Assembly (NCBI GenBank): GCA_943914835.1
Contig: CALUDO010000002.1
Span: forward strand, 46,174 to 110,173
Reading direction: 5' to 3'
From: an uncultured Eremococcus sp.
GTDB taxonomy: Bacteria > Bacillota > Bacilli > Lactobacillales > Aerococcaceae
Length of the DNA stretch: 64,000 nt
Positions 26,890 through 35,354 of this stretch are shown here, piece by piece (positions within the stretch are counted from its first letter, which is position 1; each line of letters starts with the position of its first letter). The position numbers and the translations under genes are program-made. The notes under the pieces were generated by a model. The model was not told the DNA's origin. It did no database searches and saw nothing but the letters and a program-made list of their open reading frames with translations.

Positions 26890-27450
26890 TTAATCGAAAG
26901 ACACGTTTGGTACTGCCTTAGCCTCTTCAGGCGTTTCAAGCAGGTCTTTCTTAGTAAAGTTGTGCACATTCGCCACAATATTATTAGGTACAGATTGAAT
27001 CGTGGTATTGTATTGAGCAGCTGATGAATTGAAAAGTTGTCTAGCAGTTGCAATTTGCTTTTCAATGTCTTCTAGGGTCTTTTGCAATTGGGTGAAGTTG
27101 GTATTGGCCTTAAGGTCAGGATATTGTTCGGCTACAACCAATAAGCGAGACAAGGCTCCAGATAAATTATTAGACTCTTGATTCACTTGGGCAGGAGAGG
27201 CATCCTTAGGCAGGTTGACTAATTGTTGCCGTGCCTGAGTCACCGCTTCCAGTGTAGAAGATTCATGCTTAGCATAGCCCTTCACCGTGTTTACTAGGTT
27301 AGGAATCAAGTCATTCCGACGGCGCAATTGGACATCGATTTGACTAAAGGCTTCGTCAACCCAGTTTCTTTGTTTGACGAGCTTATTGTAAATACCTACC
27401 CAGATTAATAGGATCAATACTAAAATGCCTACAACAATTAAAATTCCCAT
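26890..27450 (-). CDS. lemA: LemA family protein
   Basis: A 186-aa membrane protein with one N-terminal helix (about 3-20) and a helical domain carrying the family's WVDEAFSQIDVQLRRRNDLIPNLV core and the ATARQLFNSSAAQYN stretch. LemA proteins form helical bundles at the membrane; their biochemical role is unknown. It is preceded by a clear sigma-A promoter. Often a htpX protease gene follows lemA, but here none does. Confidence 0.92.
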   Translation of the reverse strand: MGILIVVGILVLILLIWVGIYNKLVKQRNWVDEAFSQIDVQLRRRNDLIPNLVNTVKGYAKHESSTLEAVTQARQQLVNLPKDASPAQVNQESNNLSGALSRLLVVAEQYPDLKANTNFTQLQKTLEDIEKQIATARQLFNSSAAQYNTTIQSVPNNIVANVHNFTKKDLLETPEEAKAVPNVSFD

Positions 27451-27485
27451 ATTTTATCTAACCTCCTCGAGTTCTTTCACCCCTA

Positions 27486-27514
27486 ATTATACTCCATGTC
27501 TTTTTCTTTGTCTA
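27486..27514 (-). promoter_or_regulatory. lemA promoter
   Basis: TAGACA (27514-27509), 17-base spacer, TATAAT (27491-27486) on the minus strand, about 35 bases before the start codon. Confidence 0.8.
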
Positions 27515-27615
27515 AATTTATGAGCCAGGATAAACTATGCTATACTGAGAGTAATCTGAGGCTGGACAGAAGGAAGAGCCTCATCAACTAAGGATTCAAT
27601 TATAGGAGGTTGACG

Positions 27616-28170
27616 ATGCATATCACTGTTTTCTGTGGTTCTAAAATCCCTAAACCTAAGGAATATATCCAAGCCAGCCAAGAATTAGGTGCCTGGATAG
27701 GTCAGAGCCGACATACCCTGGTCTATGGTGGGTCACAAACTGGCCTAATGGGTCAGCTAGCCGACGCTTGCATCCAAGCTGGAGGGTCAACTATTGGGGT
27801 CATTCCCCAAGTCCTAGACCAATTGGAACGCAACCACCCTCACCTAGATCGGACTATCCAGGTATCCTCTATGTCTGAACGAAAGGACAAACTATTTGAA
27901 CTTGGCCAAGCTTATATTGCTCTACCGGGTGGCCCGGGGACTTTAGAAGAAGTAGCTGATGCCCTATCCTGGGCTCGGATTGGCCTCCATGACCACCCCT
28001 GTATTCTCTATAACATTCAGGGCTACTATGACAAGTTAATTGACTTTTACCGGCAAATGGTTGATGATGAGTTCATCCAGAGGGCTGACTTAGACCATCT
28101 GAAAATTTGCTCTTCCTTAGCGGATATTAAGGACCTTTTAGCTCCACAGAACCAATCAAATGAAGGATGA
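27616..28170 (+). CDS. LOG-family nucleotide phosphoribohydrolase (TIGR00730 type)
   Basis: A 184-aa cytosolic Rossmann-like protein. The motif PGGPGTLEE and the upstream GGSQTGLMG are the signature of the lysine-decarboxylase-like/LOG family, now known to remove ribose-5-phosphate from nucleoside 5'-monophosphates (cytokinin-riboside type activity). The ATG at 27616 follows AGGAGG at 6 bases. Its promoter is divergent from lemA. It is coupled to the following YxjI-like gene. Confidence 0.9.
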   Translation: MHITVFCGSKIPKPKEYIQASQELGAWIGQSRHTLVYGGSQTGLMGQLADACIQAGGSTIGVIPQVLDQLERNHPHLDRTIQVSSMSERKDKLFELGQAYIALPGGPGTLEEVADALSWARIGLHDHPCILYNIQGYYDKLIDFYRQMVDDEFIQRADLDHLKICSSLADIKDLLAPQNQSNEG

Positions 28171-28175
28171 TGTTT

Positions 28176-28661
28176 ATGAAACTGTATATCAAACAGAAAT
28201 TATTCTCAATTAAACAAGATTTCAATATTTATAATGACAAAGGCCAAGAAGTCTACGAAGTCAAAGGCGAACTCTTGTCATGGGGCCGAAAACTCCACCT
28301 GATTGATGCCCAAAGCAAAGAGGAAGTGGCCTTCCTCAAACAGAAGGTCCTCTCCCTCTTCGTCCATATGGATGTTTTTGTTGATGGAGACCATATGACC
28401 GCCATTAAACAGAAGTTCTCCCTATTTAAACCTAAATTTGTTATTAATGACCTAGACTGGACGATTGAAGGAAATATCTGGCAACATGATTTCACTATCC
28501 GTAACGCTAAGGGTAGGACCATTGCCAAATTTCACAAAAAATTCTTGTCTTGGTCTGATACCTTTGAAATTGACATTGTAGATGACGAAGCCGATCCTAT
28601 CTTAGCCTTAGCTGTCATCCTAGCGGTTGACCTAGCCAAAGATATTTCCGAAAGTAATTAA
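28176..28661 (+). CDS. YxjI/LURP-one-related (tubby C-terminal-like) protein
   Basis: The 161-aa protein starts with the family's typical MKLYIKQKLFSIKQDF and continues with short beta strands of the tubby-like barrel. The function of bacterial members is unknown; some plant relatives bind membranes. Several ATGs are possible; the one at 28176 matches the family start and has AAGGATG upstream. It begins 5 bases after the LOG gene stop. Confidence 0.85.
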   Translation: MKLYIKQKLFSIKQDFNIYNDKGQEVYEVKGELLSWGRKLHLIDAQSKEEVAFLKQKVLSLFVHMDVFVDGDHMTAIKQKFSLFKPKFVINDLDWTIEGNIWQHDFTIRNAKGRTIAKFHKKFLSWSDTFEIDIVDDEADPILALAVILAVDLAKDISESN

Positions 28662-28686
28662 AAGAAAGTCAAACCAAAATCAATAA

Positions 28687-28718
28687 AGAGCCCCTGGGAC
28701 CTTGGTCCCAGGGGCTCT
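28687..28718 (-). terminator. Terminator between YxjI-like gene and efp
   Basis: A perfect 15-bp stem (28687-28701 with 28704-28718) lies between converging genes. A short T-rich tail is on the minus strand, so it mainly serves efp. Confidence 0.8.
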
Positions 28719-28736
28719 ACTGTATAAACTATGCTT

Positions 28737-29294
28737 CTAGGCACGTTTTTGGTAGCTACCGTCAGCCGTTGAGATAATCAATTCTTCGCCAGCTTCAATA
28801 AAGTCAGGTACATTGACAACCAAACCGGTTTCCATGGTTGCTGGTTTACCAGAACCAGTGACAGTGGCTCCCTTGATAGATGGTTGGGTTTCAGCCACTT
28901 TCAAGGTCACTGAGCCAGGCAATTCAACCCCAATCACTTCAGAACCGAAGAATTGAATCTTCACATTGGCATTTTCCAAAATGTAAAGCAGTTCATTCTC
29001 AATAGTATCTGCTGGAATCTCATATTGATCGAAGGTCTCTAGGTCCATAAATACGGCAGTTCCTTCCATAGAGTACAAGTATTGAACTTCCTTAGTCTCT
29101 AAGTAAGCGCGCTCGAACTTGTCTTCGGGTCTAAAGGAAGTTTCATAAGTTGCCCCGCTACGAACATCCCGAAGTTTCATCCGCATGATTGTATTTCCCT
29201 TACCAGGTTTGTGGTGGCTAGCTTCAAGAACGCGGATTAATTTACCATCTTGGAGGAAGGTCATTCCTGCTTTTAAATCTGATGCTGAAATCAT
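28737..29294 (-). CDS. efp: Elongation factor P
   Basis: A 185-aa three-domain beta-barrel protein that frees ribosomes stalled at proline runs. The loop HHKPGKGN carries Lys32, the site modified in many bacteria. Length is typical. It starts at 29294 behind AAAGGAG. It stands as a single gene. Confidence 0.97.
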   Translation of the reverse strand: MISASDLKAGMTFLQDGKLIRVLEASHHKPGKGNTIMRMKLRDVRSGATYETSFRPEDKFERAYLETKEVQYLYSMEGTAVFMDLETFDQYEIPADTIENELLYILENANVKIQFFGSEVIGVELPGSVTLKVAETQPSIKGATVTGSGKPATMETGLVVNVPDFIEAGEELIISTADGSYQKRA

Positions 29295-29348
29295 AGTTCA
29301 TTCTCCTTTATATTAAGCATTCACCTAAACAGTATAGCACAAAAGCTT

Positions 29349-30017
29349 CTAGTTACCTAATAAATCGTGGGAAATTCCTGCCTGGTCCAATTCCAAGTAA
29401 AAGGCTTTTAGATAGGCCTTCATTAGGTCCGTCCGCTGCCGGGCCAGTTGACGACCCGTCCTTGTATTCATTTCCTCTTCAAGATTCAGGAGCTTCTCAT
29501 AGAAATGATTAATAACGGATCCATTCTTACGATAGGAAGCCAAGTCCAGGTCCTCAAGGGACCTAGCTTCTTTATCATCATACAAGGGGTTCCCTTGGCT
29601 GCCACCATAATAGAAGGTCCGGGCAATACCAATGGCACCCAAGGCATCTAAGCGATCAGCATCTTGAACTACTTGGCCAGCCAGGGTCAAAGGATATTTG
29701 CTCTCCAGGTTGGCTGCATAGGATTGGTGGTTGACAATAGCTATTATCTCAGCTTGTTCTTCTGGGGAAGCTCCGGCACGCTCAAGCAGGTGAACTAGTT
29801 CTTTTTGAGCTTGATTTAAATCTACGACTAACTTATCGTCCAAACTCTCATGAAGGTAGGCGGCTGCCAGAATAATATCTTCCCGGTCTAAGACTTCCTC
29901 TGCCTCCATAATATGCCTGGCTAGGCCAAGCACACGTTGGATATGATCTAAGCTATGGCCTGTTTGGTCTTCCATCAAGGTCTGTTCCACATAAACTTGG
30001 ATTAGATTTAGATCCAT
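29349..30017 (-). CDS. HD-domain phosphohydrolase (YedJ-like)
   Basis: A 222-aa cytosolic protein with an HD metal site: HSLDH near residue 21, HES (AAAYLHESL) near 70 in place of the classic HD, NHQS, and a downstream QDADRLDALG. The size and the last motif match the YedJ/uncharacterised HD hydrolases with unknown nucleotide or phosphoester substrates. The Asp of the central HD pair is replaced by Glu, which should be kept in mind when assigning activity. Confidence 0.82.
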   Translation of the reverse strand: MDLNLIQVYVEQTLMEDQTGHSLDHIQRVLGLARHIMEAEEVLDREDIILAAAYLHESLDDKLVVDLNQAQKELVHLLERAGASPEEQAEIIAIVNHQSYAANLESKYPLTLAGQVVQDADRLDALGAIGIARTFYYGGSQGNPLYDDKEARSLEDLDLASYRKNGSVINHFYEKLLNLEEEMNTRTGRQLARQRTDLMKAYLKAFYLELDQAGISHDLLGN

Positions 30018-30110
30018 CCACTTTCTCCTTTTACTATAATCATACCAACCAAAGACACAGGCTGATCACCAAGATCGGCCTTCTATTCTTCACAAGCTAT
30101 ATTACCTATA

Positions 30111-30380
30111 TTACCAACTCGCCTTCTTGACCCCAGGTAATTCCCCTTTATGAGCCAGTTCTCTAAATCGAACACGAGACATGCCGAACTTCCGCATATA
30201 AGATCGAGGCCGGCCATCTGTCCGGTCCCGTAATTTCAAACGGTTGGGATTAGAATCTCTGGGTAAATTACGCAAGCCCTCATAGTCCCCTTTTTCCTTC
30301 AATTGGTGACGAATATCCGCATATTGGGCAACTAACTTTTGTTGGCGCTCATATTTAGCAATTTTTGATTTCTTAGCCAT
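30111..30380 (-). CDS. rpsN: 30S ribosomal protein S14, zinc-free form
   Basis: An 89-aa uS14 protein of the small subunit. It lacks the CxxC-CxxC zinc ribbon and is the longer C-minus form. Ends with the typical [21 protein letters not shown] stretch. It is away from the main ribosomal operon, as expected for the alternative copy. A Zur-like box sits directly upstream (30396-30414), which would derepress it when zinc is scarce so that it replaces a zinc-containing S14. Confidence 0.95.
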   Translation of the reverse strand: MAKKSKIAKYERQQKLVAQYADIRHQLKEKGDYEGLRNLPRDSNPNRLKLRDRTDGRPRSYMRKFGMSRVRFRELAHKGELPGVKKASW

Positions 30381-30395
30381 AATTTCTCCCTTTCA

Positions 30396-30414
30396 AATAG
30401 TAATGATAACAATT
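30396..30414 (-). promoter_or_regulatory. Zur box upstream of rpsN
   Basis: The plus strand reads AATAGTAATGATAACAATT, a near-perfect 9-1-9 inverted repeat. It agrees with the Firmicute Zur consensus AATCGTAAT-N-ATTACGATT at 15 of 18 defined positions. It lies about 16 bases from the start codon, so repressor binding would block transcription. Confidence 0.65.
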
Positions 30415-30454
30415 AACTCTTACACTTTATCAGGTCAGGAAGGAGAAATCAAGA

Positions 30455-31183
30455 CTATTTTTCAGGTATCATCACTAAGATGGCATTCAGTCCATAGCCT
30501 TCTCCCTCTTGACGAGAAGAGTGTAGGTCAGGACTAGTGAAAGTCGACCTTGAATCCATCAGAACCTGATTGTCCTTCAAGCCTGCTTTAAGTAATTGGG
30601 CCCGGTTGGCTTCATTCATGTCCAAGAGCCATTTCCCCTCGCGGGGAGAGAAATAACTATCACGATCAGCCAAAGCAGCAAAAGCCTGATAGACTTCTTG
30701 GCCCACCTCATACTGATCTTGGCCTATGGAAGGTCCCACTAGGGCCAGCATATCATCTAGGTGACAACCATAATCTTGGCGCAAGCGATCCACCGCTTGA
30801 CGGGTAATCCCTTTCACGGTTCCTCGCCAACCTGCGTGCAGAACCACCAAAACCTGCTGGTGACGGTCAAAAACCAAAACGGGGGTACAGTCCGCAAACT
30901 TAATGACCAGAACTTGACCTGAACGATTGGTTATTAATCCATCTGTATAAGGAAAGAGGGTCGTTGGACCAAAGGCCTTGCCTGCTACTTGATTCACATC
31001 AACAATCCGTGCGCTATGAACCTGCTGAGCCTGGTAAATGCCTGATATTGGCTCTTCCATTTCTTCTAAAGCACGGTCTATATCCATAAAGACCTGATCC
31101 TTAACCTGGGCATAGCGAAAATTGTAGTCAGAACCTGCTAACACATAGGTCAAACCTATTTCTTTCAAGATTGCTGGATTCAT
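30455..31183 (-). CDS. pgeF: Peptidoglycan editing factor/purine nucleoside phosphorylase (YfiH/LACC1 family)
   Basis: A 242-aa protein with the metal-site motif VVLHAGWRGTV, the early QVHSARI and the later Cys-containing FADCTPV segment. In E. coli this family (PgeF) prevents wrong amino acids in cell-wall precursors; purified relatives act on purine nucleosides. All motif residues are present. It lies about 75 bp upstream of rpsN on the same strand, with the Zur box between. Confidence 0.9.
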   Translation of the reverse strand: MNPAILKEIGLTYVLAGSDYNFRYAQVKDQVFMDIDRALEEMEEPISGIYQAQQVHSARIVDVNQVAGKAFGPTTLFPYTDGLITNRSGQVLVIKFADCTPVLVFDRHQQVLVVLHAGWRGTVKGITRQAVDRLRQDYGCHLDDMLALVGPSIGQDQYEVGQEVYQAFAALADRDSYFSPREGKWLLDMNEANRAQLLKAGLKDNQVLMDSRSTFTSPDLHSSRQEGEGYGLNAILVMIPEK

Positions 31184-31222
31184 CTCATCACCTCATCTAA
31201 GAATTCGCTGTGTCTTACTTAC

Positions 31223-31251
31223 TTGGTCTTTCCTGGTCACCATTGTATAAT
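31223..31251 (+). promoter_or_regulatory. Promoter of the NUDIX gene
   Basis: TTGGTC (31223-31228), 17-base spacer, TATAAT (31246-31251); the start codon is 40 bases further on. Confidence 0.75.
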
Positions 31252-31291
31252 AAGGTCCAGGTAATGTACACAAAAGGACAGGGGGTAAGTA

Positions 31292-31909
31292 ATGGATTTA
31301 GATTTAACCGATATCCAAGATAGATTAAGTCACTACCATCCAGGCCCCATGGGTCAACAGCGACACTACGCTGTCCTCCTCCCCCTTATTGAAGTTGATG
31401 GAGACCTTCACATCCTATATGAAATTCGTGCTTCCCATATCTCACAGGGTGGTGACACATCTTTCCCAGGAGGGAAAGTGGAAGCAGGTGAAAGCTTTCA
31501 AGCAGCTGCTCTAAGGGAAAGCAATGAAGAATTGGGGATCCCTCCCCATAAAATTGATCTGCTGGGAGAAATTGATTACCTAATCAGTGACCGGGCTATA
31601 ATCCACTGCTGGGTGGGACACATTCATGACTTCACCCTAGCTGATCTCAATTTGAATGAGGAAGTTGATCAGATTTTCACCGTCCCTCTAAGATTCTTCC
31701 ATGAAAATCCACCCCTCATTAGAAACATACCTTATCTTCCTCAGCCTAAGAAGGATTTCCCCTATCAATTGATTAATCAGGGCCGAGACTATCCATTTCG
31801 TCATATATCTTCTCCAATCTACTTCTACCAACTTTCTAACCATAGTTTATGGGGACTTACAGCTCGATTCACAGCTAAATTTATAGATATTATCCGTGAA
31901 AATAACTAG
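31292..31909 (+). CDS. NUDIX hydrolase, CoA pyrophosphatase-like (NudL)
   Basis: A 205-aa cytosolic enzyme. The NUDIX box is complete (GGKVEAGE, then RESNEELGI at proper spacing). The FPGGK lead-in and length fit the NudL/coenzyme A diphosphatase group, which splits CoA into 3',5'-ADP and phosphopantetheine. It is monocistronic between a good promoter and a strong terminator. Confidence 0.87.
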   Translation: MDLDLTDIQDRLSHYHPGPMGQQRHYAVLLPLIEVDGDLHILYEIRASHISQGGDTSFPGGKVEAGESFQAAALRESNEELGIPPHKIDLLGEIDYLISDRAIIHCWVGHIHDFTLADLNLNEEVDQIFTVPLRFFHENPPLIRNIPYLPQPKKDFPYQLINQGRDYPFRHISSPIYFYQLSNHSLWGLTARFTAKFIDIIRENN

Positions 31910-31940
31910 ACCAACCACACTTGCATCAAAAAATAAATCA

Positions 31941-31966
31941 GGCCCTTCTTCAGTTGAAGAAGGGCC
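31941..31966 (+). terminator. Bidirectional terminator
   Basis: GGCCCTTCTTC / GAAGAAGGGCC stem with AGTT loop between converging genes; the minus strand continues into a T-rich tract. Confidence 0.82.
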
Positions 31967-31995
31967 TTCTATTAGTCATTAATGGTATACATTCT

Positions 31996-33375
31996 TTAGT
32001 ATTCACGATCATCAAAATATAAAGGATTAGACTCTATTTCAGTAGGAGCTACAAATTCATAACCCATTTCTTGGAGCTTAGGAATCAGTTGGTCCACAGC
32101 ATCCACTGTTGCTTGATTGGTATCATGCATCAAAATAACATCTTGGGCTCCAAGATACTTCATCACATTATCAATAATAGGGTCACGCTCTTGTAATAAC
32201 CAATCAGCAGAATCTAAGGTCCACATGACTGATTCCATACCCATATCAGCTAAGAGGTCATAGACGCGTTCGCCACCGCCGCCGAAGGGCATCCGGTAAA
32301 GATTAGGGCGTTGGCCAGTAGCTTCTTCAAAAGCCATATTAGTCCATTCAAATTGTTGGATCACTTCATCATCCGTTAAGGCATTTAAGTCAAAATGATT
32401 ATAGGAGTGGTTGCCTACATAGTGGCCTTCATCTATAATCCGCTTGGCCATCTCAGGATATTCGTCCACATAGGCTCCCATTAAGAAGAAAGAAGCCTTA
32501 ATTCCGTATTTCTCACAAATAGCTAAAAGCTGAGGTGTAAATTCTTCATTAGGTCCATCATCAAAAGTGAGCGCCACCTTTAATTCTTGGTCATACTTAC
32601 TTCCCTTCAGACCCAACTTCAAAGATGGGCTCTGAATCATTCGATCGACCAGATTAGAATCTTCATCCAAAGCCGTTGGATATTCTACCAACATGGTTGC
32701 AACTTGCTTAGCATAAGTATCAAGCTTCTCTTTAATATCTTGATAGACCGGTTGTTGAAGGTAACTTGCATATTGATCCTCCAAGTCTCCTACCGCTGTC
32801 ACTGCCTGGCCTAAACTATCAAAGTCGTCTTCATATTCCGGCAAATTGGAGACAGACTTTTCAACTTCTTCCTTACGGTCAAATATCTCTTGCCCATAGG
32901 CATAAAGATCATGCAAATCCTTACCTAAGCCTGTATCTTGAATGGGCTTCAAACTATCCAGAGACTGCTTAATTCGATTCAGGTTAACTCCTTCTTTAAG
33001 CAGTAAATCTTCGGTCTCCGGGAGAGTGACCCCCCGATCTTTTATAGCTTTGACTTGGTAGACCTCGTCAAGCTTGGTCAGGGCTGTATACATAGTTTCA
33101 GCCTGAGCTACTTGATCTTGATAGGGCTTCCGGTCGAGGAAACCTACCTTATTAATCACTTGTTTGACTTCTTTCACCTTATCTGGGCTATAATCGTCAG
33201 CCAGGTAGTTACGACTATCATCCCGGTAAAGACTATTAATAGCCTGAGCAGCCGCCTGTCTTTGACTGGAAGAAGATGGGCCCATAAACATATAAGCTAT
33301 CATCCCGCCTAGAGCCATTACAACTAATAAGAGAAGGCCCAGAATACTCCAGCTGACTAACTTTTCCTCTTTCAT
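31996..33375 (-). CDS. Membrane-anchored polysaccharide deacetylase (PgdA-like)
   Basis: The 459-aa protein has an N-terminal anchor helix (about 9-31), an alpha-helical stalk of about 220 residues, and a NodB deacetylase domain from about 264. The five NodB motifs are visible: TFDDGP, HSYNH (metal His), R-MPFGGGG, a Trp/Asp region (WTLDSADW) and ILMHD. Such enzymes remove N-acetyl groups from peptidoglycan or other surface glycans, often giving lysozyme resistance. It is 19 bp after yqeY on the same strand. Confidence 0.9.
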   Translation of the reverse strand: MKEEKLVSWSILGLLLLVVMALGGMIAYMFMGPSSSSQRQAAAQAINSLYRDDSRNYLADDYSPDKVKEVKQVINKVGFLDRKPYQDQVAQAETMYTALTKLDEVYQVKAIKDRGVTLPETEDLLLKEGVNLNRIKQSLDSLKPIQDTGLGKDLHDLYAYGQEIFDRKEEVEKSVSNLPEYEDDFDSLGQAVTAVGDLEDQYASYLQQPVYQDIKEKLDTYAKQVATMLVEYPTALDEDSNLVDRMIQSPSLKLGLKGSKYDQELKVALTFDDGPNEEFTPQLLAICEKYGIKASFFLMGAYVDEYPEMAKRIIDEGHYVGNHSYNHFDLNALTDDEVIQQFEWTNMAFEEATGQRPNLYRMPFGGGGERVYDLLADMGMESVMWTLDSADWLLQERDPIIDNVMKYLGAQDVILMHDTNQATVDAVDQLIPKLQEMGYEFVAPTEIESNPLYFDDREY

Positions 33376-33394
33376 TACTGATTCCCCTTATCCT

Positions 33395-33841
33395 TTAGGA
33401 ATTTAATAAGTCTTTGACTAGTTGGTTAATCTGATTCCCGTCCGCTTGGCCTTTCATTTGACTCATCGCCTTACCCATCACCTTGCCAAAGTCTTTGGGA
33501 GAGTCAGCCCCTAAGTCTTGGATAATTCGCTTCAATTGGTCTTTAATCTCAGCCTCACTTAATTGCTTAGGCAAATATTTCTCCACAATTTTGATTTCAT
33601 CTTTGAGTGGTTCAACCAAGTCTTGCCGACCAGCCGCTTCAAATTCAAGCAAGGAATCCCGGCGTTGCTTCATCTCACGGTTGATAATGGTTAATTCTTG
33701 GTCCTCTGTCAAAGGGTCAGCCTGATCAATAGCTTCTTTTTGAAGGGCAGATTTCAACATTCGGATAACTTTAAGAGTATCCTTGTCCTTAGCTTTCATA
33801 GCTGCTTTGATATCTTGATTAATTTGTTCGCTTAAAGTCAT
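33395..33841 (-). CDS. yqeY: GatB/YqeY domain protein
   Basis: A 148-aa helical protein matching YqeY, the stand-alone form of the tRNA-binding tail of GatB. Typical segments are DIKAAMKAKDKDTLKVIRML, YLPKQLSE and the C-terminal DFGKVMGKAM. Its role is not settled; binding tRNA in amidotransferase reactions is supposed. In many Firmicutes it follows rpsU, which is not seen here. Confidence 0.92.
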   Translation of the reverse strand: MTLSEQINQDIKAAMKAKDKDTLKVIRMLKSALQKEAIDQADPLTEDQELTIINREMKQRRDSLLEFEAAGRQDLVEPLKDEIKIVEKYLPKQLSEAEIKDQLKRIIQDLGADSPKDFGKVMGKAMSQMKGQADGNQINQLVKDLLNS

Positions 33842-33938
33842 ATTACCATCTCCTGAAATTCATTAGTCTTCCATAATATTCTAGCACGGTGCCCTGACTA
33901 TAGCAAAGGAAGCTGAGAAACTTTCTTCCCTTTTAATG

Positions 33939-33947
33939 TGTTATAAT
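33939..33947 (+). promoter_or_regulatory. Promoter (-10) of the ECF S component gene
   Basis: TGT-TATAAT extended -10 about 40 bases before the start codon; no strong -35. Confidence 0.6.
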
Positions 33948-33986
33948 CTAGCTTAGTAATTAAAGAATAGAAGGAGCTTGATTCAC

Positions 33987-34544
33987 ATGCAAAGAAATAA
34001 CCACCTTTTTAAATTAATTGAAATGGCCCTATACGCAGCCATCATCATTATTGCTATTACCTTTATTCGGATTCCCATGCCTTCAGCCATCGCCAACACT
34101 TTCGTCCACCCTGGTAATGCTTTAGTTGTCTTAGCCGCCCTCCTGATGGGCGCCAAACGCGGCGCAATTTCAGCTGGGATTGGCCTCTTTCTCTTTGATC
34201 TTATGAATGGTTATGCCGCCTCGGCTCCCTTCACTGTCCTTGAGAACCTCCTAGTTATCCTGGTCGTGGCTTGGCTATACCGTTTATTATTTAATCAACA
34301 GGATTCCATGAAGGCTTTAATTAGTCTTGGAATTATTGCTGGTCTTACCAAAGTCATCCTCATCTTCATCAAATACCTCATCCGTCAACTAGTCGTAGGT
34401 GCTAGCTTATCCGCTGCCACAGCAACGGCGCTCACCGGCTTACCCGCTTCCCTCTTTACTGCCCTGGTCACAGCTATCCTCATTCCTATCCTTTACTATC
34501 CTATGAAGCAAGTCGTCCGTCGCTTCCACCCCATCGGTAAATAA
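33987..34544 (+). CDS. ECF transporter S component
   Basis: A 185-aa integral membrane protein with about six helices, matching the DUF1393/ECF riboflavin-type S-component group by its early IPMPSAIANTFVHPGNALVVL segment and small size. S components bind a vitamin or vitamin precursor and use a shared energising module made elsewhere in the genome. The ligand cannot be told from sequence. The ATG at 33987 has AAGGAG 10 bases upstream; a TTG at 33978 is too close to it. Confidence 0.85.
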   Translation: MQRNNHLFKLIEMALYAAIIIIAITFIRIPMPSAIANTFVHPGNALVVLAALLMGAKRGAISAGIGLFLFDLMNGYAASAPFTVLENLLVILVVAWLYRLLFNQQDSMKALISLGIIAGLTKVILIFIKYLIRQLVVGASLSAATATALTGLPASLFTALVTAILIPILYYPMKQVVRRFHPIGK

Positions 34545-34555
34545 ACCAATACCTA

Positions 34556-34597
34556 GAAACCTCCCCTTCAAGATTAAAGGGGAGGTTTCTTTTCTTT
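34556..34597 (+). terminator. Terminator after the ECF S gene
   Basis: GAAACCTCCCCTT / AAGGGGAGGTTTC stem followed by TTTTCTTTT. Confidence 0.88.
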
Positions 34598-34614
34598 TCG
34601 GTAGCAATGCAGGT

Positions 34615-35352
34615 CTAGGCTACCTTTGCAGCATAATATTTTGTCACGAAGTAATGAATCAAAACACTTATAAATAAGCTGGTGATTAGACCCAGTAAGA
34701 GTTTCCAAGAGAAAATACCCGACAATAGATAAGCAATTTCATTGAAAACAAAGGTCACTATTTCTTTTGCCATTAATGGATCCGCTTGACTAAGGGCTAT
34801 GACAATCATTTTTATGACTATCTGAGAGACAAATAAAATGATTCCCAAAATCAATATCATTTTGTAACCGAAACGATGAATGATGAACCCAAAAATTGCT
34901 CCCACATGGTGAAGTATTAAACAAAAGACATAGGACAAGCCTGCATAATAGGCTAAGACTTGCCAGGTAAAGGTTTTAAGATTAATATCTGTCTCTATCA
35001 TGACCGACCCAATGGTGACCCCATTTATTAAAGGTTCTAATAACCACACCGAAACCGTCACCAGAAAAATAGCAAAGATAGAAGCTAGGGTGTCTGATAG
35101 CCAATCATTCCTTCGCGTCAGTCCTACCTGATTCATTAACTTAAATTGGATGGGGCGATAAGCAAAGGCAATGACAAAGCTAGAAAAGATGAGTAAAAAA
35201 GTCCAATTGACATGTATATGGCTAGTCTCCCCATTCTGTAGAAAAAAGCCAACGCATATAAAGAAGAGGGTAAATAAGAAAAAAACCCCGAAGAAGTAAG
35301 CATAGTTTTTTAAACCTTTTTTAAATTTATAAATTGTGGCCCTATATAACAT
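34615..35352 (-). CDS. ABC transporter membrane protein (GntR-linked unit)
   Basis: A 245-aa protein with six or so hydrophobic helices and no other motif. It starts just after the ATPase gene at 35355 and is the membrane partner of that ATPase. Such three-gene sets (GntR, ATPase, permease; YtrA-like) are usually exporters responding to cell-envelope stress or antibiotics. No direct evidence for the cargo. Confidence 0.8.
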   Translation of the reverse strand: MLYRATIYKFKKGLKNYAYFFGVFFLFTLFFICVGFFLQNGETSHIHVNWTFLLIFSSFVIAFAYRPIQFKLMNQVGLTRRNDWLSDTLASIFAIFLVTVSVWLLEPLINGVTIGSVMIETDINLKTFTWQVLAYYAGLSYVFCLILHHVGAIFGFIIHRFGYKMILILGIILFVSQIVIKMIVIALSQADPLMAKEIVTFVFNEIAYLLSGIFSWKLLLGLITSLFISVLIHYFVTKYYAAKVA

Positions 35353-35354
35353 TA

